Assembly: GCA_023362775.1 (NCBI GenBank)
Contig: JALMGJ010000003.1
Span: 175,436,774-175,500,773, forward strand
Direction of reading: 5' to 3'
Length of the DNA: 64,000 bases
DNA from: Charina bottae
Taxonomy: Eukaryota; Chordata; Lepidosauria; Squamata; Charinaidae
This document shows positions 9,738 through 21,887 of this stretch, piece after piece (position 1 is the first letter of the stretch; each line of letters begins with the position of its first letter). Below the pieces are notes generated by a model that saw nothing but the letters and a program-made list of their open reading frames with translations, did not search any database and was not told the origin of the DNA. A program made the position numbers and the translations under genes.

Positions 9738-9972
9738 CTGCAAACTTTAGCATGTATAATACCGGGCTGATGATGTGTAAGTTCAGAAGTTAACCAGGGT
9801 CAGGACTGGTTAGTATTTGAATGGGACTGTTCAGGATATCTCAGAGCTGTAGGCTAGACTAGAAAATCAAAAAACCTCTCTGCAATGGCGAGCCAATTCT
9901 CTACTTTTGCCAAGAAAAGAACCATGGATGTGCCCATGAAGTAACCAAGAGTCAAGCTTAACTTAAAGGAGA
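9738..9972 (+). mobile_element. 5S rRNA-derived SINE
   Basis: 9770-9856 follows vertebrate 5S rRNA closely: agaagttaaccagggtca, then ctggttagtatttgaatggg, then agctgtaggct, which includes the internal promoter region. After this head comes a tail with gccaagaaaa and ccatgaagtaaccaagagtc that recurs in other SINEs of this window. It is a retroposed SINE, not a 5S gene. Confidence 0.83.
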
Positions 9973-10374
9973 TGGTATTACTGTCTAAAATGTATATTAG
10001 GGGAAATGCATACAAAAATTCTTTATTTATATTATGGAGCACACAATAAATTTGCTAAATAAATAGATTGCAGTAAAAAAAATATACAAAATGCAATTTT
10101 AGAGGGAAGTGTGTATATTAAAAAATAGGTACAAGTGTATATAAGAGGAGAATGTGCATGCATCCTTCTTCCCATGTCCATATAATACATCATTTCAAAC
10201 CCTGCCTTTTGTTCTTCTACGTTCTTAGCATTCTTTTTGAAGTCCATATCAACTCATCCAAGCATAACCTTCTCAATCTTCCTCTTCCTCTCAACCCATT
10301 CACTCTTGTTTTGTTTATTTGTTTTGCAATTCACCCCTCATTAATTCTCATTACTGTAGTTAACCCTAATGTTG
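9973..10374. other. Unassigned A+T-rich DNA
   Basis: No coding or repeat signal was recognised. Confidence 0.4.
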
Positions 10375-10387
10375 TTCACACTATGGT

Positions 10388-10618
10388 CATTCATCATTGG
10401 CGATCACTCGTAGCCGAGTAAGATTGTCTTCCAAAGGTAAAATTTTAACGGTGGATCCGTGAGTGGCTATAAAGGGCAATTCTGGATCCGCACAACCTCC
10501 CACAATGAGGGCATAGGTTTCCGGGTGGGAGACGGTCACGATGAGGGTTTGCCTGACGTGCCTTCCTTTTAGCTCTTTTCTCCCTTTCGCCCTGTAATTG
10601 CAACTTCTGTTATAGAAC
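10388..10618 (-). pseudogene. LINE ORF2 end with C-terminal zinc finger, 231-bp copy
   Basis: The minus strand encodes the end of a non-LTR retrotransposon ORF2 with a finger of the form CPHCGRLCGSRI...SHxRIH, then a short 3' UTR. It is nearly the same as 51550-51776. A perfect 13-bp duplication ttcacactatggt (10375-10387 and 10619-10631) bounds it, so it is a strongly 5'-truncated insertion. The 3' end carries short ATGA-type units. The clade is not certain. Confidence 0.8.
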
Positions 10619-10631
10619 TTCACACTATGGT

Positions 10632-11082
10632 ATGCAAGTGAGAATCTCTAAGGTACAGATTACCATGCAAGCAACATATGATTGCCCACCAAATAGAAGC
10701 CACATGCAGTGCCTGACACACAATCAGGTTTACCTTCATAGTCAGGAATACCTTCTAATACCTTCCTGAAAGAATTAAGTGAAATAAAGTCTTTATGCAA
10801 AAAAGAAAAAGAGTAAGCATGCTTAAATTCTTCTGCTACATCTTCTTTCTCAGTTTCTTTGCTGTTAAGGCACTTTAAGCTGAATCACATTTTGCATCTT
10901 TTCCCTGTCAGATGTTCCTTGGTGCCAGAAATATTTATCTTGTGTCTTTCTTAAATTCTCATTGATACACTTATAATAATAGCTACAAAGAAATACTAAG
11001 CAAGACAAAAAGTAAGCAAGACTAGCTGTACCCCTTTCCTCAAACATTCCTCCAACGTTTCTGGCCACGAGGTTTCCATAAA
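10632..11082. other. Unassigned DNA
   Basis: No coding or repeat signal was recognised. Confidence 0.4.
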
Positions 11083-11137
11083 TGTTTATTTTATTAAATT
11101 TATACTACCACCCATCTCCCCCACTGGGGACCCTTAA
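11083..11137 (-). repeat. CR1/L2-like LINE 3' tail
   Basis: On the minus strand: gggtccccagtgggggagat, then gggtgg, then an AATA-rich end. Same tail as at 4209-4304 and 40661-40741. Confidence 0.6.
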
Positions 11138-13578
11138 CTTTAGCAGAGAGGTGCCAATTATCTACAGTATATTGACTCCTAAAGCTACATAGTCAGTGTG
11201 GAAGTTCAGGTCATTAGTGTTTCATTTTATAGATGGAGAAGTGAGGTGGAAACACAGCAACTTGAAACTTTGCATTTCTTTGGGGAAACAAGAATTATTT
11301 CCCAGGATTCCCACAATATCACCGCTATGGTATCGTATACCAAGCTTCCACCATTTAATGGCACTTCCTCCTGGCAAATGGCTTCATCCTCAACAAGTAG
11401 CCTCACCATTTTTGTCCCTACTCCTTCTGGTTGGCAAACGAGTACCCCATTCTATCATTGTTTTCATTCTTCCCGTGCTGAAACAACTGTCTTCATAGTG
11501 AGAAACAAGAAGAGAAATGGCCACTATGTCAGAGAATGCCAGAACTGCCTCTCTGCCTGACAGAGATTTATGGGGAAATGGTGATCAAGTATAAATTGAA
11601 AGGACCACCACTTATTTTCTCTGAGATACACCTTTGGTAGTATAAGAACCCTTATTTGTCAACAGGGGAATTCATCCGTAGTGTATTAGCTATTTCTTTG
11701 TTCTCCCATCTGTCCTACTAAATATCTATTCAGATCTTTCAAATCTATTCAAATGAATGACAGAAAGGTCTTCGGGGCCCCGGGGTAACTTTACATTTGG
11801 GTCTGAAATCTTTTAAATTAAATTAAATTAAATTAAAAAGTTAATTAAATTAAAGCTTTAATCAGGAACTAAAATTAAATGGGCCAAATAACTTACAACA
11901 GAAGCCATATTCACTCTTCCTTGAAACTGCCAAGTCATTGTATCTTTGATTTTAGCCCAAACTAGGAATATATTATTAAAACTCAAGTTTTAAGTTAAAT
12001 TAGATAACTCATTATCTAAACTTTATGTGACTTACTGGGATCTCACAAAATAACATTGTACTAAAAATGTAAGGAAAACTGAATCTGAATCTGAACTTGA
12101 AAGGAAAACTGGAATGGGTAGATTCAGATGATCAGCTTGGAATGACAACCAATGTGAAGGTGTTATTCCAAGAAAACTGGAGGTATATAGTTGAGTTACT
12201 GAATATGTGCCATTCCACAGATACAGTATCTAATATGAGATGAATACACCTGTCCTGATTATGTGTGATGTGCATTAAACAAGAATATGGTAAACCAACT
12301 TATAAATTATATGTGATTAACAAAGCATTCAACAGTCATTCAATTCCATGCATTCAGAGAGGAGGAAAGCATTCCACAATGGTTCACCATATTCTTTACT
12401 ACATCAAAATAGCAGAGGTTATTCCATTCAATTTACATTGTGCTCCAAGGTCAGTCTTATCTTACCAAAAAAAGGTACATTCTTGTATGCAGTTCACATA
12501 ACATGTTATCATGAACACTTTTTGAAAATGACCTTCTGTTTCAACCCATGTTACAACTAACATGTATTGGAAAATTCTGTTCATAAAAGATAATATGCAA
12601 TGGAAGTCTGAAATGAGCAGGTTATGCTTTGGAATAGTCCCTTACAAACTGTCAGTTGCCCTGTGATCACTGTTTATACCAGACCTGACAGTATATGTTA
12701 AGAGAGGCTTACTCTTTTTTATTCTGAACAAACTGGTCTTGAACATTGTTTTTGAACAATGAATGCCTTGCATTTGAAAAAGGAAGGTAGAGGCCCTGGT
12801 TTTTCAGGAAAAGAATGGTACAGGGTTGCTATTGTGGAATAAGCGAGCTTGTTCATCTTCTGCCAAATGACCTGGTGCATTTTGGCTAAGAATCCAACCT
12901 AATTGAGAACAAGGGACAAGTCCTAAAAACAAGCTGGTATAGCCTTATCTGACTCAGTGATGGAGATTACTAAGAACCTAAATGTGTACAGTTTATCCTG
13001 TAGGTTAGTCACCATGAGTTATATTTGCCTTCCCCCTTCTCAGTTTTCCAACCCACAATTTCAGTACGTCTGTGCTATCACTCCTGCCCTGATTTCATCT
13101 TTTTCCTTTCACTCCTATCTATCACAGTTGAAGCGTCTGGACATTCATCTAGTAGACGGCTTCCCTAGGTAGCTCCTTCTTTTCCCTGGCAAAAATCACT
13201 GGGTTGGGGCTTCAATAATGAAATGCCAGGGAGACCCAGGAAAAGCAGCAGCTGGCATTGGGAGATTGTTTCTCTTCAATTATCAGGTTGCTTCTCTCAG
13301 ATCAAATTTGTGTATGCCTCATAGGCAGAACGACTCTTAGGTGGTGGAAATGGCCTCATCTATAGCATAAGAATGATTTCCCCACCTCTTTTTTTTCCAG
13401 CAAACTTAACAGTTTAATGTCAGCCCCATATTTTAAATGCCACAGAATTTTCAGCCATTCATTTTCATGCAGCTTTGCACAACAGTTTGCATGGGCAATG
13501 AATCACAGCCATTCTGTAAAATTAAAACACTTTGCTAACTCTTAAATCTGCTGCTGAGGACATATTTCAAAACAATTT
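11138..13578. other. Unassigned DNA with one AATTA tract
   Basis: TTAAA/AATTA units at about 11812-11860. Open frames of 60-120 codons near 11200-11560 overlap in several frames and show no family features. No gene is supported. Confidence 0.45.
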
Positions 13579-13745
13579 TGGCATTAATAAGCTGGGCAGC
13601 CTGTTTTGTCAAATTGTTCTGGCACTGACAATGCAGGCTGACTGATATCTTGAATGACCCTGGCACTCAAAAGACAGGCTGGCTGGTATTTTGCTTCACC
13701 CTGGCATCCACAATCTGGAACTGATGTGTAGTTGTTGGGTTTTTT
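13579..13745. repeat. Degenerate 41-bp tandem repeat, about 3.4 units
   Basis: Units start at 13579, 13620, 13661 and 13702, each beginning tggca. Units two and three share tggcact, then a nearly common aggctg-ctg block, then ccc at the unit end. The exact 41-bp spacing holds while the sequence has drifted, so the array is old. No function is evident. Confidence 0.75.
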
Positions 13746-16700
13746 TCCCCCAGATTAATGAGTACCCTAAAAACTGTATAAAATTGGAAAAGAAAAAATG
13801 GTTTTCAAAAAAAGGGGGAAACTACTTAGTCTCTTCACATTGGCCATTTGCCTTGCCATCTTCACTACCCAATTCTTATCTGTTTCTCATCTCTTTGCTC
13901 TATAAACCCTCTGAGCAAGCACACTCTAATTTCAGGAGTGTTCGCTTTTTATTCTGATTCTTTTGCTGTAAGATTTATATCAGAATTATCTTTATTGTAC
14001 TGATGTGCACTGATAACATTGGCTCAATGCTTGTTTAGCTTTCTAGGGAAGCTGTTTGAATCGGGAACCATAATTTCAACTCATCTGAAGGAAACCAAGT
14101 TACAGAAGCTTGTAGCAAAGGAACATTTGGGGTCCTTAAAATTACCAGAGCAGTTCTGGAGTCCCCTCTGCATGACTAGGCCATGAGGTACCCCAATAAA
14201 ATGTATAGAGAACAGGAGGGGAGGACATTGGGTGGCCAAGCGTCACAGTTTACATGGGCAGCAGGGGCAGGAATGAAGTGTGGAATGCAAATTTGGCAGC
14301 GGTAGGTTGTATACATGACAGGATTGAAACTGTTAGGGTTTTTTCTTCTTTTGGGGGAGTTGCGGTGGGTTTTTTTTATGTTTCTATAATTATGGGAAGC
14401 CTATTTTAGGACTTTCTTTACAAGTTTCTTGTATTTCCTGCCTCAAAATGGTAAAAAAAACGGTGCTATTGATTTTAGCCATAGTGGTTAGAGGGGGGAT
14501 CGGGGGCTGACAATGTGGGGGGGGGTTAGATCACTGCTTGTCCCATCCCTCATCTCATGAAAGCAAGCAAGCAAACAAACAAAAAATGTGAGTCAAAAAA
14601 GACTGGCAAGATTATTTTGTATTGCCCATTTGGCATCCCAATAAGAGTTGATAAACTTACAAGAACCTAACTGATTTCTGAATTGTAATTATTTTAGAGC
14701 ACTGAAAGGATACTTATGATTATATGAAATCTTGCATTTCTTTGAGGGATAGCAAAAATAATATTTTTTTAAAAAAACCCTACCATTGAAGGCTTCCTAG
14801 GGAGAGAGATGAAAGTGATAGCTGAAGCTCAGTTACATGGGGAAAATACCAGCAAGTCCTATCCCGGTGTTGTTTTTTTCATCCTAAAACAGCCACCAAC
14901 TCATCCACTATTGTTGTGGTTATCACTCCCTTCCATGGCTACAGAAACAATAGGGCAGAAGCCATCAAAATGCTGATATTGTTCTCTGCCTCGGTTTATT
15001 ATCAAAGGTAGGACATGTAAACATCCAGTTAGACAAAATGGCACCATGTCAGGCAACACTTACTCTCATTCCATACTGCAGTTCCCAAGAGATGCTTCAA
15101 ACATGTACATACTGTATGGAAAATGGCAGCAATTTCAGGCTTCAGATTTTCCAAATTTAACTCCCAAAAGGCACTTCAAAATGACAGACTCACATGCAGA
15201 AAATCATGTCAAAATCTGCTTTGACTCAGACCAACTTAAAAATTTTTTTCCCCAGGATCACTTAGTCTATTTCTCAGTCAATCTAAAGTAAAAGTCAGAG
15301 ACCACTCATCCATCTCTAGAAGGTTAAAAGGTGAAGATCAGAGAGTCCCAAGCATAGCCTACTATTCTTAAGCAGAAAAAATCCATACCTAGGGAAACTA
15401 TGTCTAGATAAAAGTTACGGTTCTTACCACAGCATGGTCTATTGTATTTATTTAATACCAAAAAAAGTATTAATGCTTCCAAAAATGTATTTTGAATATT
15501 AGGACACAAAGAAACATGAATGGAGAGTCCCTTTGTGATTGTTTCACTACTAAAGAAAAGGGTGTAATATGTGTATAAAAGTTTTGTGCTACTGTTTCTT
15601 TTGATGTGGAAGCAAGTATACGAGTTTCTGATACTTTTACTCGTAAAAAATATTTGCAATATCAGAGTTTATCTTCTGTCTCTCAGCTGCTAAGGAGATC
15701 ATCCTTTCCTGAATAATTGCTGAACTTAGACCTTTCTGTTGTCCAGTTACTATTGCATGGGCTTTATGAAAGGATAATAAGGGACAAAATAAAACAAGGG
15801 AGTGGAAAATGGAATGTAAAACAATTATGTTTATGAAATTGGTGAAAACCATATATTCTTACATTACACAGAGCATGCAGAGGTGATGAATGTGTCTGGT
15901 TGTGTGTATAAATGACTACTTTTCTCTTGTACAAGTTCTATGCATGCGAGGTGATCTGACCTTACACTTACCGCATATGGATACAATGCTTTACGTGCTT
16001 GGACAGGAGAGTTTTACAGTAAAGGGAGCTGCTAACACAGTTTCAGTTCTATGTGGTCCTGTTTTAACTATTTCCTTTTCAGGGGAGGAAGAAGTAAAAA
16101 CAGCAGTACTACTTCTCTGCCAAAAAAATAAAAGGAGCTTCATATATTTTAGCTGTTCCTTTGTTCTGCCGTAGCTCCAGTGTCTGCTTCCCAACACTTA
16201 TAATTATTTGGCACTTACCCAGTCTAACAGTTCATGAAAATAGCTGATGAAATGCAGTTTCATCCTCCCTCTTGTCCATTTTTCTCAAACACAAAAGCCA
16301 TTTGTAGGGAAGGGCTGCTTCCCCCCCCCCCCATAGTTACCTAATCTGAAATGCTGACTTTCCAGAGAAAACTTAAACCAACTATACTTTTAGACAACTC
16401 TTTTAAAAAATCACATTCCAGGCACATTGCCGACTCAGGGGGGGGGGGGGAGGTAAAAGAAGGAGAAAGATAAAGATAAAGCTAAGTGAAGTAGTTAAAT
16501 CCAAAGGAAGCTTTTTTTAAAAAAAATGAGCACCCCAAAAGTAACATGTTTTTAAGAGGAGTCACATATTGAAAATGTAACCACTGTGGCTGGGGTTCTG
16601 TTACCAACCCTGTAAACAAATCAATATTAGGGTATCTGACATGAAAAAATACACACTGATCACAAGCAAACTACTGCAGATTTATTCATCAACACCCCAT

Positions 16701-18448
16701 TCCAAGAGGCTTAAAGCAGATTCCTTTCATTGCTCAGTTATAAGGGATTCCCAGTTCTGTAAAGCAGGTTTTCCTACTGAAGTACAAGAAGGTGGGAGAG
16801 TAAATATACAAGCTTCTCCTCCACCTCAAGATTTTATGAAATGATGAAGCATCAACTCTCTCCACCATAACTGCTTCATGAACAAGCAAGATGTCTTTGA
16901 GGAAGACTGTTGCAATGAAAATACAACAATACAGTAAATCTCCATTGAGGCCATTTGCCAATTTCAGGCATGTGGTCTATATTGTCTACATTGAAAACAC
17001 CTGGAGTTCGGTGACAGGATGTTGTAAATATGCTGACAGATTGTTTCCTTTGAGTCATCTTGCCATACAGCAAAAATATATTTGAATGGAAACTGGGCAG
17101 TCCAGAGATTATGGCTATTGTTGGGGGGCAAAGTCCATTTGCTCTTTCTACCCTATTTTCCAAATTTCATCATCCCCTTACCTGATTTTTACTCAGGTTA
17201 TTCTGGTACTGTACAAGTACAAACTATCAAAAACACTGCATCATTAGCATAGGTTAAGTTAGAATTATTATTGATAAACATTATTTTCAAATCTCGATGG
17301 GGAGTTACATCCTCATCATATCAATTTGAAAAAGGCAAGGTTAGTAAATATTTAGAAAAGCTCAGATCACTTTGGTGAACCCAAGTTGACAGAGGGAGAG
17401 AAAGAGAAAGAGAGATCTATTGCTTAGAGAGACTTCAAGGTTTCCAGCAGAAAAAGTAATATGTCTAATGCCCAATTACCATTTTTCACCTTCTATACTC
17501 CCTCCCCTTTTTTTTTCTGCTGCTGCCAGCAAGAAAGTCCCATGGATTTGAGACTTCTAAACAGACCTTAATGGGATTATACTGTCATTCAATTAGTAAT
17601 ATATTGATTCAGCTATTTGATGTGCATATATTCACATATTACTATAACAAATGACTTTTCATTTCAGAGAGAATAATGACATAATGGATGAAACCAGGAT
17701 AACATAAAACAAGAACAGCCGAGAAATAACAAAAGACAGATTAACAGTATAAAGTGTGTCACATCAACTAGGTAGAGAAAGCATTAATGGCAGTTTCCAC
17801 TCTGGTCATGTGACTGGAAAGAAAAGGAGAATGGAGCTGTCAGTCACTGCTGCTCAACTTCCTCTTCCATAAGTCTGTTTCGGGAAAATTATTTCTGGAT
17901 ATTTTTTTTCCTCCACAGCCCTCAACTGGATCCAGCCCATTTTTCAGCTCAAACTCTCTTTTGTTGGTCTCTCTTGCCACAGCAAATTTGGTCCTGCTGT
18001 GTTCTCTTTTAGGAGAGTTATCCTAAAGGTGGGCAGGTGGATAGCATCCTGACTACATAGTTCCTTTCAAACATTCCTTTGGATTACAGTGAGTAATAAG
18101 TAAGGGAAATCATGCAGGGCATGGCTTCTGGAATTCTTTCCAATTTCTTTATCAGCAGTGGCCATGGGAGTTGCCTGTACTTTATTCTGTGAAAGAAAAT
18201 AACAGGTGTGTGCATGTGCTTCTACTCTCCCCTCATATTGCATCCTTTGTATGTATGTGTGCACTGGGAAGTGCAGGCCAGGCTGCAAACTGGGTCATGC
18301 TGCCAAGAGGGAAGGGAGTTTATGAAAGAGTAGCCAGCAGCGTGCTGACCCATTGTCCAACTGCCCCTCTCATAATGATGCATTGGTGATATTTTTCACC
18401 ACAGGCTCAAGCTAGGACTTCAATGTTGAGTTTCAGACTCAGTCTTCC
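13746..18448. other. Long unassigned stretch
   Basis: A+T-rich, with homopolymer runs (G at 14516-14525, C at 16320-16332, G at 16439-16450) and a GAGA tract near 17395-17415. Several frames of 60-110 codons exist, for example at 15324-15659 and 15890-16174. None has recognisable domains or a plausible gene setting. Confidence 0.45.
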
Positions 18449-18458
18449 ATTGCCAGCT

Positions 18459-18700
18459 TGTTGTTGTTGTTGTTCAGTCATTTAGTCGTGTCCGACTCTT
18501 CATGACCTCATGGACCATAGCACACCAGGCCTTCCTGTCCTCCACTGTCTCCCGGAGTTTGCTCAAGTTCATGTTCATCACATCGGTGATGCTATCTAAC
18601 CATCTCATCCTCTGCCGTCCCCTTCTCGCTTTGCCTTCAGTCTTTCCCAGCATCAGGGTCTTTTCCAGTGAGTCCTCTCTTCGCATTAGGTGGCCAATTT
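18459..18700 (-). mobile_element. BovB (RTE) LINE 3' end, 5'-truncated
   Basis: The minus strand encodes the ORF2 C-terminus (HLMRREDSLEKTLMLGKTEG, then RMRWLDSITDVMNM) followed by the BovB 3' end gagtcggacacgac and an ACA-rich tail. A 10-bp duplication attgccagct flanks it (18449-18458 and 18701-18710). It is about 240 bp long. Confidence 0.92.
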
Positions 18701-18710
18701 ATTGCCAGCT

Positions 18711-19963
18711 CATCCCACCAGAATTTGGTTCTGTTCTGTTCAGGTTTTTTTTAGAATTATCCTGTTGATGGACAAACAGAGAGACTTTTGAGCCCCTTTA
18801 CATAATTTCTTTCCAATATCCTGTAGGGTTGTGAAAAATAAAAAGGCCTTGACAGATGAAAAGACCTTCAGCTGAAGTAAAAAGCTGAAAGATAAGACTT
18901 CTTGGTTAAGTATTCCAGAATCAAAATGTTACAAGTGTAAAATCCTAATATGGGTTTCCACCTGCCTGGCTGAGATTCAAAGAACACGTCAAAGAGTATC
19001 TGAGGGGATATTAATTCTACGTGAACTTGTTGGGGAAAAGGAGGAAGTCCTTAAGATGGCCATGCCCTCAAATCTCTAGAGCTACACTGTAGCCTGTACA
19101 ACCAAGGGATTTTCTATATCTGTTCCAAGACATAACCATGCAAAGACTAGACTTTCAGGCCAACTGCCTTCTGAGGCTAGGTGTTCTTAATGTATATGAT
19201 CTGAAGAGCCACATACAGGCCAAAATTGTGACAACTGTGAAGCTCAATTTGATTAATAGTGTTCATATGCTTATTTTTTTAGCTTTCTAGTAGAAAAACA
19301 GAAATGGAAGGTTTTTTTAATTTTATCAACATCTTAATTCTATTTTATGCTATTCAGTGCAGATCTACTATCTTTTTAGGTTTTCCTTACCAAGCCTTAC
19401 TGTAACAATGGAATATTGGCTATACTTTCAAGTAATGTATTTTTTTTTCATAAGGAGCACTAGCAAGAACAACTTTTTAACAAGAAACAGAATTTTGAAA
19501 TGGTTTAGCTAATATCCAATAATTCCATATTCTTTAAAATGGTCTCACTGGCCAATATACAAAACACAGAGGGAATTATTTTGTTAGTGCCAGGGATTAT
19601 ATTACTTTCAAAAGAGAAATAAAATCTCACCCCAAAGTTTCAAATTATTGGAGAGAACAGCCAGTATTTATTGTACCAAAGAAATACCACACAGAGAGCG
19701 TTCATGCACATTTTGACTGGACTCTTTTTTTTTATGCAGCAACACTTTTATTTTGCATGTGTTTGTGGATTTTTATTTTAATTTTGAATTCTTTTGCATG
19801 AAAATGTATGCATATGTAAAGGAATATTAATGATCCTTACACTCCTAAGTATAACCTTTTACATTAAATCAAGGTAGTGATCCAAGGCCTTTCCACCTCT
19901 CCTCCTCTCTGTATCACCAGAGTACCATGAGCCTTGGCTGCAGTTCGGAAGGTGAGCCATTCA
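18711..19963. other. Unassigned DNA
   Basis: No coding or repeat signal was recognised. Confidence 0.4.
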
Positions 19964-20222
19964 TTCATTCATTCATTCATTCATTCATTCATTCATTCAT
20001 TCATCCATCCATCCATCCATCCATCCATCCATCCATCCATCCATCCATTTTATTTCTTCTTCTTCTTCTTCTTCTTCTTCTTCTTCTTCTTCTTCTTCTT
20101 CTTCTTCTTCTTCTTCTTCTTCTTCTTCTTCTTCCTCCTTCTTCTTCTTCTTCTCCTCCTCCTCCTCCTCCTCCTCCTCCTCCTCCTCCTCCTCCTCCTC
20201 CTCCTCCTCCTCCTCCTTCTTC
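19964..20222. repeat. Compound microsatellite ATTC, ATCC, CTT, CCT
   Basis: ATTC units (about 19964-20003) pass into ATCC units (to about 20048), then TTC/CTT units (to about 20152) and CCT units (to about 20222). Reading frames through it (poly-Ser/His, poly-Leu, poly-Phe, poly-Glu) are artefacts. It abuts the 3' end of the next SINE, so the CTT/CCT part may be the grown SINE tail. Confidence 0.95.
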
Positions 20223-20477
20223 CTAGCGTTTATCCCACTGGTGCAGGGTCCGCTTTTTTCCGGATCAACTGGAAGTTGGTAATTGGTTGATCCATTTAGT
20301 TGCAACAGGGGGCTGACCGGCCGGCTTGTCGCTAGAGCCTGACGTCGGAAGCTAGGGCTAGCTGACGGGAGCTCACCCCATCACACGGCATCCGCACACA
20401 GGCTTTGAACCGCTGACCTTAAGATCTTCCCGTCTCAGCGTTTCAGTGCCTTAAGCACATGAGCCACCGCGGCCACT
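20223..20477 (-). mobile_element. tRNA-derived SINE, second family
   Basis: On the minus strand it begins ggccgcggtggctcatgtgc and then has a B box-like ggttcaaagcc, so it has a tRNA-like head. The body (gatggggtgagctcccgtca) partly resembles the Sauria-like SINEs here, but the rest differs. Its 3' end meets the GAA/GAG microsatellite. No clean target duplication was found. Confidence 0.7.
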
Positions 20478-21478
20478 TTATCCATTCAATTTATATCACT
20501 GCAGTAATTTAATTAATCACTGACTCAGTTCCTACTCCAGCTACAAAGGAAATGTTAGGAAGGTAGCTCTGCAAAGTTCCTCTTGAGCTGAAAGGCACAT
20601 GGTTTCCCACTAGTGGGAACTCCCCTCTTGCCTCCCATCGTGGTTCAGGGAGTTCCCTCCCACGCCTGCAGCCAGAGCACAGTGGTTCCATCTGTTCTCA
20701 CTCTTCTAAGGCTGTGCCAGTCTGCCCACATAGCGGCTGGTTTTTCAGACTTCCTTTTTCCTCTTTATAAAAAGCAAATGCAGCCAAGGAAGAACAAGGG
20801 GAGAGGGTAGGGCAGCAGCTGGCTACTGGTTTTGTGTTTGGTTGTGTTAGTTTTGTGCCCTCCCGTTCATCAGTTGACAGGAGGACAAGCTGGCAGTATG
20901 GAAGAATACAGTGCCAGTAGCAAGGACATTTGCACAGCAGCACCCATCTGCAGAAGAAAAACTGTTTCCACTGGGAAATGGGGGAGACCCTATGCTTCAG
21001 TGGCAGTATTTTTTTTTTAATTCCAATGACTTCCTCCTCTCTTAAAACATCTTTTTGCTATCTAACACCAGATACCAGTTGCCAAGATGGTACATTTGTA
21101 TAGGTTTGTTCAGAAATAAATTCTCATGACTCTGGCTTGCCATCCTTACCCTCTTCTGCAGATTTTAAACCATATGGTGGCAATGCAGAATATGGATTGT
21201 GATTTGCAGGGGTACCAATCCTTCTTTAAAGCATCAGTTCTTAAAACCATAATGTGGTTTCCTTTTTTTTTCCTTGCTATTTTTTTTGCTTAGGCGAACA
21301 AGACAGAAGAGTTGCATGGCAGTAGCATTAAAAGCCAACCATTTAAAAACTGCTTTATTTCTTCCTCTGCAAGAGCTGATATGTGGGTTGGTTATCTAGG
21401 AAAAAGGAGAGAGCTCCTAGCTCATGTTTAGTATGAGGAAGTTTCCACATTCAGTGTCTATCATTTCCAAAAAGAAAG
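20478..21478. other. Unassigned DNA
   Basis: No coding or repeat signal was recognised. Confidence 0.4.
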
Positions 21479-21887
21479 TTGTTGTTGTTGTTGTTCAGTC
21501 GTTTAGTCGTGTCCGACTCTTCGTGACCTCATGGACCGTAGCACGCCAGGCCTTCCTGTCCTCCACTGTCTCTCGGAGTTTACTCAAATTCATGTTCATT
21601 ACATCGGTGATGCTATCTAACCATCTCATCCTCTGCCGTCCCTTCTCCTTTTGCCTTCAGTCTTTCCCAGCATCAGGGTCTTTTCCAGTGAGTCCTCTCT
21701 TCGCATTAGGTGGCCAAAGTATTTGAGCTTCAGCTTCAGCATCTGTCCTTCCAATGAGCAGTCAGGGTTGATTTCCTTTAGGATTGACTGATTTGACCTC
21801 CTTGCAGTCCAAGGGACTCTTAGAGTCTTCTCCAGCACCACAGTTCGAAAGCATCAATTCTTCGGCGCTCAGCCTTCCTTATGGTCC
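21479..21887 (-). mobile_element. BovB (RTE) LINE 3' end
   Basis: The minus strand encodes ORF2 residues from RKAERRRIDAF-type sequence through VPWTARRSNQSILKEINPD to HLMRREDSLEK, then the BovB 3' UTR and a CAA-type tail at the plus-strand left edge (gttgttgttg). It matches 30992-31411 almost base for base. The match to that copy stops near 21886, which gives the truncation point. Confidence 0.92.

Noticed and set aside
9770..9856. 5S rRNA gene
   Set aside because: It is diverged, fused to a SINE tail and lacks a T-run terminator in the right place; it is a 5S-headed SINE.
10387..10623. 78-codon frame as a protein of its own
   Set aside because: It is a shadow frame of the LINE end; the same shadow appears at 51507-51776, while the real frame carries the zinc finger.
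15890..16174. 94-codon frame
   Set aside because: No family features, and the antisense frame is open too; a chance frame is most likely.
19927..20305. Frames of about 100 codons with poly-Ser/His, Leu, Phe and Glu
   Set aside because: They are translations of the compound microsatellite.
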